From: Micavibrio sp.
GTDB lineage: Bacteria > Pseudomonadota > Alphaproteobacteria > Micavibrionales > UBA9664
NCBI GenBank assembly: GCA_002699085.1
Contig: PAAR01000023.1
Location: 38,301 to 102,300, forward strand
DNA: 64,000 nt
Direction of reading: 5' to 3'
Both the position numbers and the translations under genes were made by a program. The notes beneath the pieces were generated by a model that had not been told where the DNA came from, ran no database searches, and saw only the letters and a list, made by a program, of their open reading frames with translations. Shown piece by piece: positions 38,516 to 48,796 of this stretch (within the stretch, counting starts at the first letter, position 1; every line of letters begins with the position of its first letter).

Positions 38516-40470
38516 GCCGCTTGCTTATCTTTTTGATGAGAAAGAGGCAGTGCTTTCGTTTTGACCTCTTCATGGCACATTGCGATAAATTCATCCATCT
38601 TATACGTTTTCTGGCCTTCTGCACCTAAACGACGAATGGTGATAGTGTCCTCTGCAGCTTCTTTTTCTCCGATCACACCAACCATTGCCACTTTGGCATG
38701 CATATGTTCCCGAATTTTATAATTGATCTTTTCATTACGAAGATCAGCTTTCACACGGAAACCAGCATCTTTAAGACGTTTATATGCCTTTTCGACATGT
38801 GGATTATGATCTTCCACAATCCCCGATACAACAATCTGTGTTGGCGCTAACCATAAAGGAAGGTGACCCGCATAATGCTCGATCAAAATACCGATAAAAC
38901 GCTCTAGTGATCCTAGAAGGGCACGGTGGATCATCACAGGATGTTTCTTTTCACCATCAACATCAACATAAAACGCACCGAGGCGATTGGGCTGGTTGAA
39001 ATCTAGTTGAATTGTACCACATTGCCATTCACGACCGATACAGTCTTTCAAAACATACTCAAGCTTTGGTCCATAAAAAGCCCCTTCACCAGGGTTCATT
39101 ACCACGTCAACACCAGCAGCTTCACACGCCTTTTTCAAACCATTTTCTGCGGCATCCCAAATCTCATCAGACCCAACACGCGCATCAGGACGATCAGAAA
39201 AACGCACAAAATAGCTCTCAAATCCTAGTTCTGCGTATATTTCAGCAATAAGATCATTAAGCAAGATCACCTCCTGCTCAATTTGTTCTACTGTACAAAA
39301 GATGTGGGCGTCATCCTGTGTCATCGACGTTACACGCATCAAGCCATGTAAAGCACCACGTGCCTCTTGTCTAAAACAATTACCAAATTCAGACATACGA
39401 ATTGGTAAATCGCGATATGATTTCCCGTCATTTTTGAAAATCTCTACATGGCAAGGACAATTCATTGGCTTTAAAGCATGTTCATGCTCATAAGCATTGG
39501 AAGTAAAAATGCCATTTTCACCAAATTTACCCCAGTGACCCGATTTGATATACAAATCTTTATTGATTAAGCGGGGCGTATTCACTTCTTGATAGTTATG
39601 ACGGCGCAACTTGCCACGAATATAGCCTTCAAGTTCTTTAAAAATTGTCCAGCCGCCATCGTGCCAGAATACTTGTCCAGGTGCCTCACCTTGCATATGG
39701 AATAAATCCATTTCCTTACCGATCTTACGATGATCGCGCTTTTCGGCTTCCTCCATACGGTGCAAATATTCCTTAAGGTCTTTGTCATTCTTCCATGCAG
39801 TCCCATAAATACGTGTCAGCATTTCATTATTTGAATCCCCACGCCAATAAGCGCCCGCTAGTTTTGTCAGCTTGAACGCACCAATATGTTTCAGCGTTGG
39901 CACATGCGGTCCACGACATAAATCAACAAAGCCTGTATCACCTTGTGCGTATAATTGAAAACCATCCTTTTGTTCAGACTCTTCAACAATCTTCACCTTG
40001 TAATCCTCACCACGTTCTTTAAACGCCGCAATAGTATCTGCCTTACTGTTGATACTTTTGCTAATTGATGCATGCGTTTCGATAATTTTACGCATTTCCT
40101 TTTCAATTTTTTCCAAATCATCCGATGAAATAGGCTCTTGGAACGCTACATCATAATAAAAGCCGTCTTCAATTGTTGGGCCAATCGCTAATTTTGCTGA
40201 TGGATAAAGATTCTTAACGGCACGTGCCAGAACTTGTGCGGCCACTGTATGGCGCATAATCTCAAGACCCTCAGGACTATCAACTGTAATAATTGATACT
40301 TTTGCATCTGCCTTAATAGGATCAGAAAGATCACGTTGCACGCCATCAACCGTTACCGCCAAGGCTGCTTTTGCCAGCCCTGCGCCAATGCTTTCCGCAA
40401 TTTGCGTACCCGTCACAACCACGCCTTCATATTCGCGTATTGATCCATCGGGTAGGGTAATCTTAATCAT
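38512..40470 (-). CDS. thrS: Threonyl-tRNA synthetase
   Basis: TGS domain, MNCPCHVEIFK, FRQEARGALHGLMRVTSMTQDDAHIFC, MIHRALLGSLERFIGILIEHYAG. Confidence 0.97.
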   Translation of the reverse strand: MIKITLPDGSIREYEGVVVTGTQIAESIGAGLAKAALAVTVDGVQRDLSDPIKADAKVSIITVDSPEGLEIMRHTVAAQVLARAVKNLYPSAKLAIGPTIEDGFYYDVAFQEPISSDDLEKIEKEMRKIIETHASISKSINSKADTIAAFKERGEDYKVKIVEESEQKDGFQLYAQGDTGFVDLCRGPHVPTLKHIGAFKLTKLAGAYWRGDSNNEMLTRIYGTAWKNDKDLKEYLHRMEEAEKRDHRKIGKEMDLFHMQGEAPGQVFWHDGGWTIFKELEGYIRGKLRRHNYQEVNTPRLINKDLYIKSGHWGKFGENGIFTSNAYEHEHALKPMNCPCHVEIFKNDGKSYRDLPIRMSEFGNCFRQEARGALHGLMRVTSMTQDDAHIFCTVEQIEQEVILLNDLIAEIYAELGFESYFVRFSDRPDARVGSDEIWDAAENGLKKACEAAGVDVVMNPGEGAFYGPKLEYVLKDCIGREWQCGTIQLDFNQPNRLGAFYVDVDGEKKHPVMIHRALLGSLERFIGILIEHYAGHLPLWLAPTQIVVSGIVEDHNPHVEKAYKRLKDAGFRVKADLRNEKINYKIREHMHAKVAMVGVIGEKEAAEDTITIRRLGAEGQKTYKMDEFIAMCHEEVKTKALPLSHQKDKQAA

Positions 40471-40598
40471 TCTCTTTTCCTTTGTTTGACTGTGTTTTTA
40501 ACCATAAAAACTTTTGCCATGAGCTGCAAGCCTGAAAAGCTGTAAAGAGCATAATTGTTTTCTTGCACGCTTCTTTCGTCTCCACTAAAGTCCACCAC

Positions 40599-41180
40599 AT
40601 GAGTATTGCCTCGACTACATTAATTGCTATGAGCATGTCCACAGACGCCTTTGCCGCCTCTCTGGCCAAAGGAGCACATGCTAAAAACCCAGCAATTGCA
40701 CACGCCCTGAAATTAGGTCTGATCTTTGGCGTTGTAGAGTTTATCATGCCACTCATTGGTTGGATTTTAGGCCATATAGCCAAAAGCTATGTTGAATCTT
40801 TTGACCATTGGATTGCTTTTATTTTACTTGGCATTATTGGTTATAAAATGATCCGTGAAGGATCAACGCCTGCTGAAATAGAGTCTGAAACAAAGATAAC
40901 AAAAAACAAGAACGCAAGTTTTCTAAGGACTGTTATGACAGCTTGTAGCACGAGTATAGACTCTCTAACTGTTGGAATATCACTATCTTTTCTAAGCGTT
41001 GATATCTGGCTCACTGCTATAGCTATTGGCTTTGCAACTTTCACCATGAGCAGTATTGGTATTCTTGCTGGTCATTATATCGGGCTGCGCATCGGTAAAA
41101 TCGCTGAACTTATCGGTGGCTCTATTCTTATTGCCATCGGCTTGTCTATCTTATTAACCCATTTAGGGTTTATTGGTTAA
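40599..41180 (+). CDS. mntP: MntP-family putative manganese efflux pump
   Basis: AMSMSTDAFAASLAKGA, ACSTSIDSLTVGISLSFL. Internal ATG preferred to 40563. Confidence 0.9.
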   Translation: MSIASTTLIAMSMSTDAFAASLAKGAHAKNPAIAHALKLGLIFGVVEFIMPLIGWILGHIAKSYVESFDHWIAFILLGIIGYKMIREGSTPAEIESETKITKNKNASFLRTVMTACSTSIDSLTVGISLSFLSVDIWLTAIAIGFATFTMSSIGILAGHYIGLRIGKIAELIGGSILIAIGLSILLTHLGFIG

Positions 41181-41222
41181 AATATATAGGAATTTATTCA
41201 TATATATGCTATGGTCTCACCA

Positions 41223-41257
41223 AAGCACTCGGACTCCGTCCGCAGTGCTTTTTTTAT
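41223..41257 (+). terminator. Strong intrinsic terminator downstream of mntP
   Basis: AAGCACT CGGAC tcc GTCCG c AGTGCTT TTTTTATTTT. Confidence 0.85.
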
Positions 41258-41278
41258 TTTCAACAATAAGAAAGTTAT

Positions 41279-41779
41279 ATGAATAACAAGAATACTTTAA
41301 ATCTAAAAACAACCATCGGCAAAGGCTATCCAAGTGAGGAAAACGATGTTAAGACATTACGCTCCAGCCTTAAACAGATTGGTTATGATGGCGGTAATCC
41401 TAATTTTGGTTATACCGATCCACCTCTTGAACAGGAAATCCGCAAATTCCAGCGCCAGAATAACCTCAAAGAAGACGGCATCATTCGTCCCAATGGCGAG
41501 ACGGCGCACGCCCTCCAACTTTCCATGGCGCCCAAACCTTCACACAAACCTAAGAAACCGCCAATACCTTCTAGAAAAAAACCCTATTTTGAGGCTAATA
41601 ACGGCCGTGCAATACCATCTTTCCCCGAAGATTTTCTCATAGCAAAAGGAATAGGGAAAGCAGCAGGCAAATACTTTGGCAGAGGAAATAAATTAAAGGA
41701 AATTATTTTAGATAACCTCATAACAAAGTCAGTGAAAAAAGAGTTAGACGAATTACGTGATACTGGAGATAATCCATAA
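41279..41779 (+). CDS. Protein with N-terminal peptidoglycan-binding-like domain and a Lys-rich unknown C-terminus
   Basis: ENDVKTLRSSLKQIGYDGGNPNFGYTDPPLEQEIRKFQRQNNLKEDGIIRPNGETAHAL matches the PG_binding_1 pattern. Proline/lysine linker, then the C-terminal domain. Confidence 0.65.
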   Translation: MNNKNTLNLKTTIGKGYPSEENDVKTLRSSLKQIGYDGGNPNFGYTDPPLEQEIRKFQRQNNLKEDGIIRPNGETAHALQLSMAPKPSHKPKKPPIPSRKKPYFEANNGRAIPSFPEDFLIAKGIGKAAGKYFGRGNKLKEIILDNLITKSVKKELDELRDTGDNP

Positions 41780-41821
41780 GAAAAGAATAGATAAAAATTC
41801 AATTAAAGTTATACTATATAC

Positions 41822-42511
41822 ATGCTATCGATCGCTGATAAAATAAAAAACTTATTTACACAAAAACCAATCTTAACGCTGTTACTCATCTTTTCGTATA
41901 TATTAGACTATGTAGAATATAGCATTAAAGCAGGCCTCGATTATTATAATACAGAAACTATTCTAGAGTCAGGGTCTGAAAGCTTTATAGAGATAGCAAT
42001 ATACTTCTTAATAGTCTCTTGGTGTACTACCCGTTTTATAAAATTTTATCTTTGTGAAAAAAGAATTTGGTGGTTCGATTGGGGTGATATAAAAGGCATG
42101 CTATTTTTCTTAGGTCTATGCCTTGTAATGGCTTTTTCTTTTTTTATGGTTGATTGCGTTGTAACTATACAAACAGCTTTTTTTGGCGAAAACTTTACCC
42201 ATACTTTGTTGATAGATAAATACGCTGACTATATCGTCACATTAGTAATTATTACTCTCTTACAAACGGTTATACTTTATCCATTGAGTCTTGTTGCCAA
42301 GGGCGGTCAGACACTCAAAGAATGTTTTATTAAAATTGGCTCTTATCGCTATCTACTCATAGCTTTAGCATTAATGGTTGGGTTACTTAAACCAGTGATA
42401 CAATATAATGTTGGAGATACAAAGAATTTTTTTGCTATCTTACAAATAGTTATTTCTTTCATCTATTTTGTAAGTCTCATGGCTATCTACAAAATAAAGA
42501 TCAAAGACTAG
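41822..42511 (+). CDS. Multi-TM membrane protein of unknown function
   Basis: Several hydrophobic segments (about 5-6 TM). No recognised family. Confidence 0.6.
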   Translation: MLSIADKIKNLFTQKPILTLLLIFSYILDYVEYSIKAGLDYYNTETILESGSESFIEIAIYFLIVSWCTTRFIKFYLCEKRIWWFDWGDIKGMLFFLGLCLVMAFSFFMVDCVVTIQTAFFGENFTHTLLIDKYADYIVTLVIITLLQTVILYPLSLVAKGGQTLKECFIKIGSYRYLLIALALMVGLLKPVIQYNVGDTKNFFAILQIVISFIYFVSLMAIYKIKIKD

Positions 42512-43812
42512 CCAAGATTCTTAAGAACTGACTTATCCTTAGTGATTTTATCCATGCCCATAAACGGCCTTAAAACCTCAGGAATAATCACTTCACCGTC
42601 TTTAGTTTGATAATTCTCTAAAATCGCCACAGGGGTACGGCTAAGCGCTGCCGCTGTCCCGTTCAATGTATGGACAAATTCATTTTTGCCTGTTTCGGGG
42701 TTTTTATAGCGGATATTCAAACGACGTGCTTGGAAACTCGTGCAGTTTGACGCAGATGTTACTTCACCATACGCCCCGCCATCATCTTTGCCGGGCATCC
42801 AAGCCTCAATATCGTATTTTTTATAGGCCGCAGCCCCCAGATCACCAGCACAGATATTCATCACTCGATATGGTATCTTCAAGGCTTGATAAATCGCCTC
42901 TTCCAACTCACGAATTTCTTCATGCATTTGCGCTGATTGTTCTGGCGTACAGAAAACAAAAAGCTCAATCTTTGAGAATTGGTGCACACGGTACATGCCC
43001 TTGCTTGATTGACCACCAGAGCCCGCTTCACGTCGGAAACAATGGCTATCGGCTACATATTTAATAGGCAGCTTAGAGGTATCTATAATCTCATCACGAT
43101 GATAGCCACCAGCAGCAATCTCGGCTGTTGCGATTAAACTTAGGTCAAGACCATCAAGCATATAGGTATTGCTCTCTTCACCCCGAGGGTTAAAGCCAAT
43201 CCCCTCAAGCACATCATTACGTGCTAAATCAGGCGTAATCATCGGCATGAAACCCTTTTGCATCGCCATACGCATGGCTAGATTCTTAATCGCCATTTCC
43301 AAAAGCACAGCTTCATTTTTTAAGAAATAGAATTTAGAACCTGTTACCTTAGCCCCCGCCTCAAAATCAATCAGATCAAGCTCAGCGCCCAATTCCAAAT
43401 GATCTTTCGGCTGAAAGTCAAACTTTGTTGGCTCCATAAAATGTGAGATAGCGACATTCTCATTATCGTCTTGGCCAGACGGCACATCCCCTGCCAACGC
43501 ATTCGGCACCGTCATCATAGCTTGATGAAAAGCATCTTCAGCCTCCGTTACTTTATCGGTTAAAGCTTGAATATCAGATTTTATTTGACCGCCTCTAGCA
43601 ATGAGTGGCGCACGTTCATCTTGAGATTTAGCTGTTTTCATCGCTGAGGCTGTTTGATTAGCCTCCGCCCGTAACCCTTCAATCTCAGTCTTTAAAGATT
43701 TTTGTGCCTCATACAAGCGAATGACCTCGTCAATATCGCATTTTACATGGCGTTCTTTAATAGAACGGCGAACCGCATCTGTATTTTCAACAATGTATTT
43801 TATATCTAACAT
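42508..43812 (-). CDS. serS: Seryl-tRNA synthetase
   Basis: MLDIKYIVENTDAVRRSIKERH, HQFSKIELFVFCTPEQS, GKNEFVHTLNGTAAALSRT. Confidence 0.97.
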   Translation of the reverse strand: MLDIKYIVENTDAVRRSIKERHVKCDIDEVIRLYEAQKSLKTEIEGLRAEANQTASAMKTAKSQDERAPLIARGGQIKSDIQALTDKVTEAEDAFHQAMMTVPNALAGDVPSGQDDNENVAISHFMEPTKFDFQPKDHLELGAELDLIDFEAGAKVTGSKFYFLKNEAVLLEMAIKNLAMRMAMQKGFMPMITPDLARNDVLEGIGFNPRGEESNTYMLDGLDLSLIATAEIAAGGYHRDEIIDTSKLPIKYVADSHCFRREAGSGGQSSKGMYRVHQFSKIELFVFCTPEQSAQMHEEIRELEEAIYQALKIPYRVMNICAGDLGAAAYKKYDIEAWMPGKDDGGAYGEVTSASNCTSFQARRLNIRYKNPETGKNEFVHTLNGTAAALSRTPVAILENYQTKDGEVIIPEVLRPFMGMDKITKDKSVLKNLG

Positions 43813-43931
43813 AGCCTATTTGTGTGATATTCCGCCAAAAAAGGCAAGGGGGAATATGCGAAACAAGACTTGATGTTCTGTGCGTTCTATAGGATCATAA
43901 CCATAAAGAAAAAAGAAGGTAAGAAATATCC

Positions 43932-44762
43932 ATGAAAATTCTCGTTATTGATCGTGATCGTCTTTCAACACAAATCATTCAGTCACAGCTTCAAGAGCTG
44001 GCGCATGAAGTGCATGTTGAACAGGTCAAAAATAACGGCCTTGATTTGATGAAAGAAAAACCTTTTCATGCGGTGATCTTTGATCCAGCACCCCTAAATG
44101 ATCCACGCCCATTTGTCCTTGGAATGCGCCGTATTTTACCGCAAGGCAAATATCCTTATATCTTGCTATGCTCACATAACGCCAATCAAGATTTATGCCT
44201 GAAATCAGGAGCAAATGACTGGCTAACAAAACCAATCGACCCTGAGCAACTGAAAGAAAAAATGGGCAATGCGGATCGTTATGCCGCTTTAGCTGAATAT
44301 ATGGGTGACTTTGAGCGAGATTACGACTACCACAATGGCGTTATTCAAAAATCAGCCTTTAACCAAGTCTATCTCTCAGCCATTGACCGAGCAGACCGTT
44401 ACGGTGACCGCACCTTTTTAATCTTCTTTATTGCCGATAATTTTGAAGAAATTGCCGCTAAAGAAGGCCTAGAAGCCGCAGACACAGCGTTTCAAAAACT
44501 TTCAACCTATGTCATCAAATTACGCCGTCAATCTGACTTACTTGGACAAACAGGCCGTAATGAATATTGCTTAATGTTACAACGCCCCGTTCACGACCAA
44601 GAACCAATGGAAGCGATTAATCGTTATCACGATACCTTGCAAATGTTTACAGATGTTAAATCACCAGCGGGCACACCCGTTAATATTCGCCTCAAACTTG
44701 TTGCTATCCCAAGCGGTGAAAAAATGGCCGAACGCCTCTTTGACGGTACAAAAACTAGCTAG
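43932..44762 (+). CDS. PleD-like response regulator (REC plus degenerate GGDEF domain)
   Basis: KILVIDRDRLSTQIIQSQL and ANDWLTKPIDPEQL (REC). Diguanylate-cyclase-like region with GRNEY in place of GGDEF. Confidence 0.75.
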   Translation: MKILVIDRDRLSTQIIQSQLQELAHEVHVEQVKNNGLDLMKEKPFHAVIFDPAPLNDPRPFVLGMRRILPQGKYPYILLCSHNANQDLCLKSGANDWLTKPIDPEQLKEKMGNADRYAALAEYMGDFERDYDYHNGVIQKSAFNQVYLSAIDRADRYGDRTFLIFFIADNFEEIAAKEGLEAADTAFQKLSTYVIKLRRQSDLLGQTGRNEYCLMLQRPVHDQEPMEAINRYHDTLQMFTDVKSPAGTPVNIRLKLVAIPSGEKMAERLFDGTKTS

Positions 44763-44764
44763 GA

Positions 44765-45244
44765 TTAAATATCCTTATCTATAAAGCTTTGTGCTGGAAT
44801 AACGCTATTTTCTGACATCACAATACCGCCAACCACGACAGCATTCGCATAAATAATCGCCCCTGATTTAATATAAGGAGCGATTTGGCTTGCACTGTCC
44901 TCATGGTATTTTTTACCAATGGTGACGTTTTGATAGATAATCGCCCCTGCTTCAATCACCGCACCATGGCCTATCACAATACCTGTCGGATGTGGGAATT
45001 TAACGCCTGCTTCAATCACTGCTTTAGGATTGATATGACAGCTAGATTTACGACAACTCCCCATCCAGAGAGCCTTTTGTAATAAACGAGAAACAATATC
45101 TTCTCCGCTTAATAAACGCTGCAATCTATAACTAAACAACATACGAATAGAAGGGTTAAATAAGATATATCCTAGACAGCAGAAGAATCCGCCCTTACCA
45201 CCATGTGCTTCTATGTCCTTTTGAATATCTTGCCAAAATGCCAT
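44765..45244 (-). CDS. Serine acetyltransferase-like hexapeptide acyltransferase
   Basis: FPHPTGIVIGHGAVIEAGAIIYQNVTIGKKY. Left-handed beta-helix repeats. Confidence 0.78.
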   Translation of the reverse strand: MAFWQDIQKDIEAHGGKGGFFCCLGYILFNPSIRMLFSYRLQRLLSGEDIVSRLLQKALWMGSCRKSSCHINPKAVIEAGVKFPHPTGIVIGHGAVIEAGAIIYQNVTIGKKYHEDSASQIAPYIKSGAIIYANAVVVGGIVMSENSVIPAQSFIDKDI

Positions 45245-45274
45245 AGATCATCATGCCCGATCTATAGACAATAA

Positions 45275-45297
45275 AAAAGCCCCTTATCGGGGCTTTT
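45275..45297. terminator. Terminator of the rplQ operon
   Basis: aaaagcccc ttatc ggggctttt. Confidence 0.85.
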
Positions 45298-45320
45298 AAA
45301 ATACTTAAATGTAAGAAGAA

Positions 45321-45773
45321 TTAAGCAGCAGCCGCTTTTTTCTTTGGTGCTTCTGCAGGCACATCTGTTTCATCAACAAATACTGGGCCTGAATCTTGAC
45401 CTTTTGCTGATTCATCACGATCAACAAATTCGATCACCGCACGTGGCGCATTATCACCATAACGGAAACCCGCTTTAATGATACGCAAGTAACCACCATT
45501 ACGCTCTTTATAACGCTCAGCCAACACATCGAAAAGCTTCGCTACCTCAGCTTCGTTTTGCAACAATCTAGCTGAAGCGATACGACGAGCCGCCAATGTA
45601 CCTTTTTTACCCATTGTTACCAATTTTTCTAGGTATGGGCGAAGATCTTTTGCCTTCGGCAATGTTGTCGTAATTTGCTCGTGCTTTATTAAAGCACAGG
45701 CAAGGTTAGCCAACATCGAACGACGGTGATCGCGCTGTCTGTTAAATTTTCTTCCTGATATTCCATGACGCAT
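45321..45773 (-). CDS. rplQ: 50S ribosomal protein L17
   Basis: [34 protein letters not shown]. Confidence 0.97.
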   Translation of the reverse strand: MRHGISGRKFNRQRDHRRSMLANLACALIKHEQITTTLPKAKDLRPYLEKLVTMGKKGTLAARRIASARLLQNEAEVAKLFDVLAERYKERNGGYLRIIKAGFRYGDNAPRAVIEFVDRDESAKGQDSGPVFVDETDVPAEAPKKKAAAA

Positions 45774-45807
45774 AATGCATCCTCCTTATAAGATGGTTTT
45801 CAAACAA

Positions 45808-46833
45808 TTACATTGGTCTGAAAGGATCATCTACTTTCTTTACTAGTTCTTCAATATTTTCAGGTGGCCATCCTTCAACGTCCATACCCAAATGTAAGCC
45901 CATATTTGTTAGTACTTCTTTGATTTCATTCAAAGATTTACGACCAAAGTTAGGTGTTCTCAACATATCGCTTTCTGATTTCTCAACCAAATCACCGATA
46001 TAAATGATATTGTCATTTTTCAAGCAATTTGCTGAACGTACTGACAATTCAAGCTCTTCCACTTTGCGTAATAAATTACGGTTAAACGGTAGGTCTTGTT
46101 TTTCTTCGCCATGAGCTTCTTGCTTAGGCTCTTCAAAGTTAATGAAGACTTGTAACTGGTCTTGCAAGATACGAGCAGCATAAGCCACAGCATCTTCAGG
46201 TGTTACAGAACCGTTTGTATCAACAGCCAAGATCAACTTATCGTAATCTGTAATTTGACCAACACGGGTATCTTCAACTTCATATGTTACTTTACGCACT
46301 GGTGCGAAAACTGAATCAACAGGGATCAAGCCAACAGGTGCGTCTTCTGGACGGTTCTGAGAAGCTGGGCTATATCCTTTACCAGTATTCACTGTAAATT
46401 CGATATTTAGCGTTGCGCCTTTATCTAATGTACAAAGAACCAATTCAGGATTCATAATTTCGATATCTGCACCTGCTTCGATCATGCCCGCAGTTACTTC
46501 ACATGGACCTTCAGCATGCAAACGCATTTTCTTAGGACCTTCAGCATGCATTGCAATCGCAATCGCTTTGATATTCAAAATAATATCTGTTACATCTTCA
46601 CGCACACCTTCAATTGAAGAAAATTCGTGAACAACACCTTCAATTTGGATAGCCGTTACAGCAGCACCTTGAAGTGATGATAATAAAACACGACGTAGCG
46701 TGTTACCTAATGTGATACCAAAACCACGTTCCAATGGCTCAACAACAACAGTACCTGTGGTACGTGCATTTTTGCCTGCTTTAACGTCTACTTTTGTTGG
46801 TTTAATCAGCTCTTGCCAGTTTTTGTAAATCAA
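45808..46833 (-). CDS. rpoA: RNA polymerase subunit alpha
   Basis: [32 protein letters not shown]. Alpha-[21 protein letters not shown]. Confidence 0.97.
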   Translation of the reverse strand: MIYKNWQELIKPTKVDVKAGKNARTTGTVVVEPLERGFGITLGNTLRRVLLSSLQGAAVTAIQIEGVVHEFSSIEGVREDVTDIILNIKAIAIAMHAEGPKKMRLHAEGPCEVTAGMIEAGADIEIMNPELVLCTLDKGATLNIEFTVNTGKGYSPASQNRPEDAPVGLIPVDSVFAPVRKVTYEVEDTRVGQITDYDKLILAVDTNGSVTPEDAVAYAARILQDQLQVFINFEEPKQEAHGEEKQDLPFNRNLLRKVEELELSVRSANCLKNDNIIYIGDLVEKSESDMLRTPNFGRKSLNEIKEVLTNMGLHLGMDVEGWPPENIEELVKKVDDPFRPM

Positions 46834-46889
46834 GGTTCGACCCTTTCCTTTGTGTTGTTTTCTTAACTAAATAATTTCTAATAACTCTA

Positions 46890-47288
46890 TTATACGCGAC
46901 GACGTTTCTTCGGACGGCATCCATTATGTGGAATTGGTGTAACATCTTTAATAAGTTGTATTGTAAAGCCAACTGATTGAAGACCACGCAACGCAGATTC
47001 ACGTCCTGAACCTGGTCCTTTAATACGTACTTCTTTCAAATCTTTTACGCCATGCTCTTGCGCTTTGCGACCCGCATCTTCTGCCGCAATCTGAGACGCA
47101 TAAGGTGTTGATTTACGTGATCCCTTAAAGCCCATCGTGCCTGAAGAAGACCAAGATAATACATTACCTTGTGTATCTGTAATTGTTACCAATGTATTGT
47201 TAAACGTAGAATTGATAACGGCCATACCTGTTGAGATATTTTTGCGTTCTCTTTTCTTAATTTTAACGACTGCTTGTTTCTTTGCCAT
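46890..47288 (-). CDS. rpsK: 30S ribosomal protein S11
   Basis: [48 protein letters not shown]. Confidence 0.97.
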   Translation of the reverse strand: MAKKQAVVKIKKRERKNISTGMAVINSTFNNTLVTITDTQGNVLSWSSSGTMGFKGSRKSTPYASQIAAEDAGRKAQEHGVKDLKEVRIKGPGSGRESALRGLQSVGFTIQLIKDVTPIPHNGCRPKKRRRV

Positions 47289-47316
47289 GATATATCGTCC
47301 TATCCTTTATCTGATC

Positions 47317-47703
47317 TTACTTCGTGTTCATTTTCTTGCCGGCAATAGCCACAGCTGGGCCTTTTCTTGTGCGGGCATTAGTGCTTGTTCTTTGACCACG
47401 TACAGGAAGTTTTGCACGGTGACGAAGACCACGGTAAGAACGCATATCCATGAGACGCTTAATGTTTGTAGAAACATCACGGCGAAGTTCACCTTCAACC
47501 TTGTGTTCTGCATCAATGATTTCACGAATTTTTGCTAATTCATCTTCTGAAAGTTCGTTCACACGTGGGAATTGTGTGCCGCCACCAATGCCTGCTTTTG
47601 CAAGAATATCGAGGGCGATTTTACGGCCAATCCCGTGAACGTAAGTAAGTGCGATATGCACACGTTTATTAGTCGGTATGTTAACACCAGCAATACGAGC
47701 CAT
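47317..47703 (-). CDS. rpsM: 30S ribosomal protein S13
   Basis: [39 protein letters not shown]. Confidence 0.97.
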   Translation of the reverse strand: MARIAGVNIPTNKRVHIALTYVHGIGRKIALDILAKAGIGGGTQFPRVNELSEDELAKIREIIDAEHKVEGELRRDVSTNIKRLMDMRSYRGLRHRAKLPVRGQRTSTNARTRKGPAVAIAGKKMNTK

Positions 47704-47866
47704 TTTTGTTCCTTTTCATTTCAAACCGAACCGTATAATTCTTAAAAACCCTTAAAAATCGCCAGTTCGTACACGTAAAGTTTAAAGACATATTTGTCTA
47801 AGATGGGCACACTATAAGAACTCCTAAGCCCACGTCAAGAAAAATTTACACTAATTGTCGTTATTT

Positions 47867-48202
47867 TTAGCGATAAGGCTCATAAATACATTCCATCCCT
47901 AATGTAGGGCGGTAAACAATGATTTTTTGTGGGGATATGGCAGCAAGACGCAAAGCGATCCAACGGGCAATATTTTCCATGGTCGGCACAGGAATGATAT
48001 CATTTAAATACGAATTATTAAGCTCTGCGATCACTGGCGTCACCGCATCATTAAAGTCTTTCATGGCGATGACGTAATCGGCATCAGGCTCAGTCTCGGC
48101 AACAAAGACTTTTACTTCATAGGAATGGCCATGTACTTGCGGCCAATCTGGCAATGTATGAGAGGCATCAAAACGATAAATCTGAGAAAGAGACATAGCC
48201 AT
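47867..48202 (-). CDS. 6-pyruvoyl-tetrahydropterin synthase / QueD-like protein lacking expected catalytic residues
   Basis: YRFDASHTLPDWPQVHGHSYEVKVF, LNNSYLNDIIPVPTMENIARWIALRL. Confidence 0.75.
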   Translation of the reverse strand: MAMSLSQIYRFDASHTLPDWPQVHGHSYEVKVFVAETEPDADYVIAMKDFNDAVTPVIAELNNSYLNDIIPVPTMENIARWIALRLAAISPQKIIVYRPTLGMECIYEPYR

Positions 48203-48211
48203 GACTGTAAA

Positions 48212-48793
48212 CTAGGCAGCTTTCTTAGTCAGTAAACCATCTATTTTATCAGCGACAACATCAATAGGCTGCATGCCATCAATCTGCCTAACAAGATCTT
48301 TTTCCTTATAGTAAGGCAAGACAGGTGCAGTTTGCGCTTTATATACGTCTAAACGATGTCTAAAGGTTTCTTCATTATCATCTGCACGGACAGCATCACC
48401 TGATTCAGCAATACGTGCTTGTAAACGATTAAATAATTCCTGTTCATCAACAACCAGTTCAATCACATGATCCAGATTTATACCATTTTTTTGTAACATT
48501 TTATCCAGAGCTTCAGCCTGCGCTGTTGTACGAGGAAATCCATCAAGAATAAAACCTTTTTGGCAATCTGGCTGTTTTATACGATCTTCGATCAGATCAC
48601 ACATAATATCATCTGAGACCAATTCTCCAGATGCCATAATATTCTTTAATTTATTGCCTAAAGCACTACCACTATTCACTGCGGCACGGAGCATGTCTCC
48701 AGTAGAGAGTTGTTTCAGGCCATGTACTGTCTCAAGTCTTTTGGCTTGTGTACCTTTGCCGGCACCAGGTGGCCCAAATAAAATCAATCTCAT
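48212..48793 (-). CDS. adk: Adenylate kinase (short-lid form)
   Basis: MRLILFGPPGAGKGTQAKRLE, FILDGFPRTTAQAEAL. Confidence 0.96.
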   Translation of the reverse strand: MRLILFGPPGAGKGTQAKRLETVHGLKQLSTGDMLRAAVNSGSALGNKLKNIMASGELVSDDIMCDLIEDRIKQPDCQKGFILDGFPRTTAQAEALDKMLQKNGINLDHVIELVVDEQELFNRLQARIAESGDAVRADDNEETFRHRLDVYKAQTAPVLPYYKEKDLVRQIDGMQPIDVVADKIDGLLTKKAA

Positions 48794-48796
48794 GCT

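Noticed and set aside
40483-40598. Possible manganese riboswitch (yybP-ykoY) upstream of mntP
   Set aside because: I could not find the conserved loop sequences or a supporting hairpin/terminator in this interval.
40463-40783. Minus-strand 106-aa ORF overlapping the mntP start and running up to thrS
   Set aside because: Antisense to mntP coding sequence for much of its length, with no recognisable family; mntP is a clear hit.
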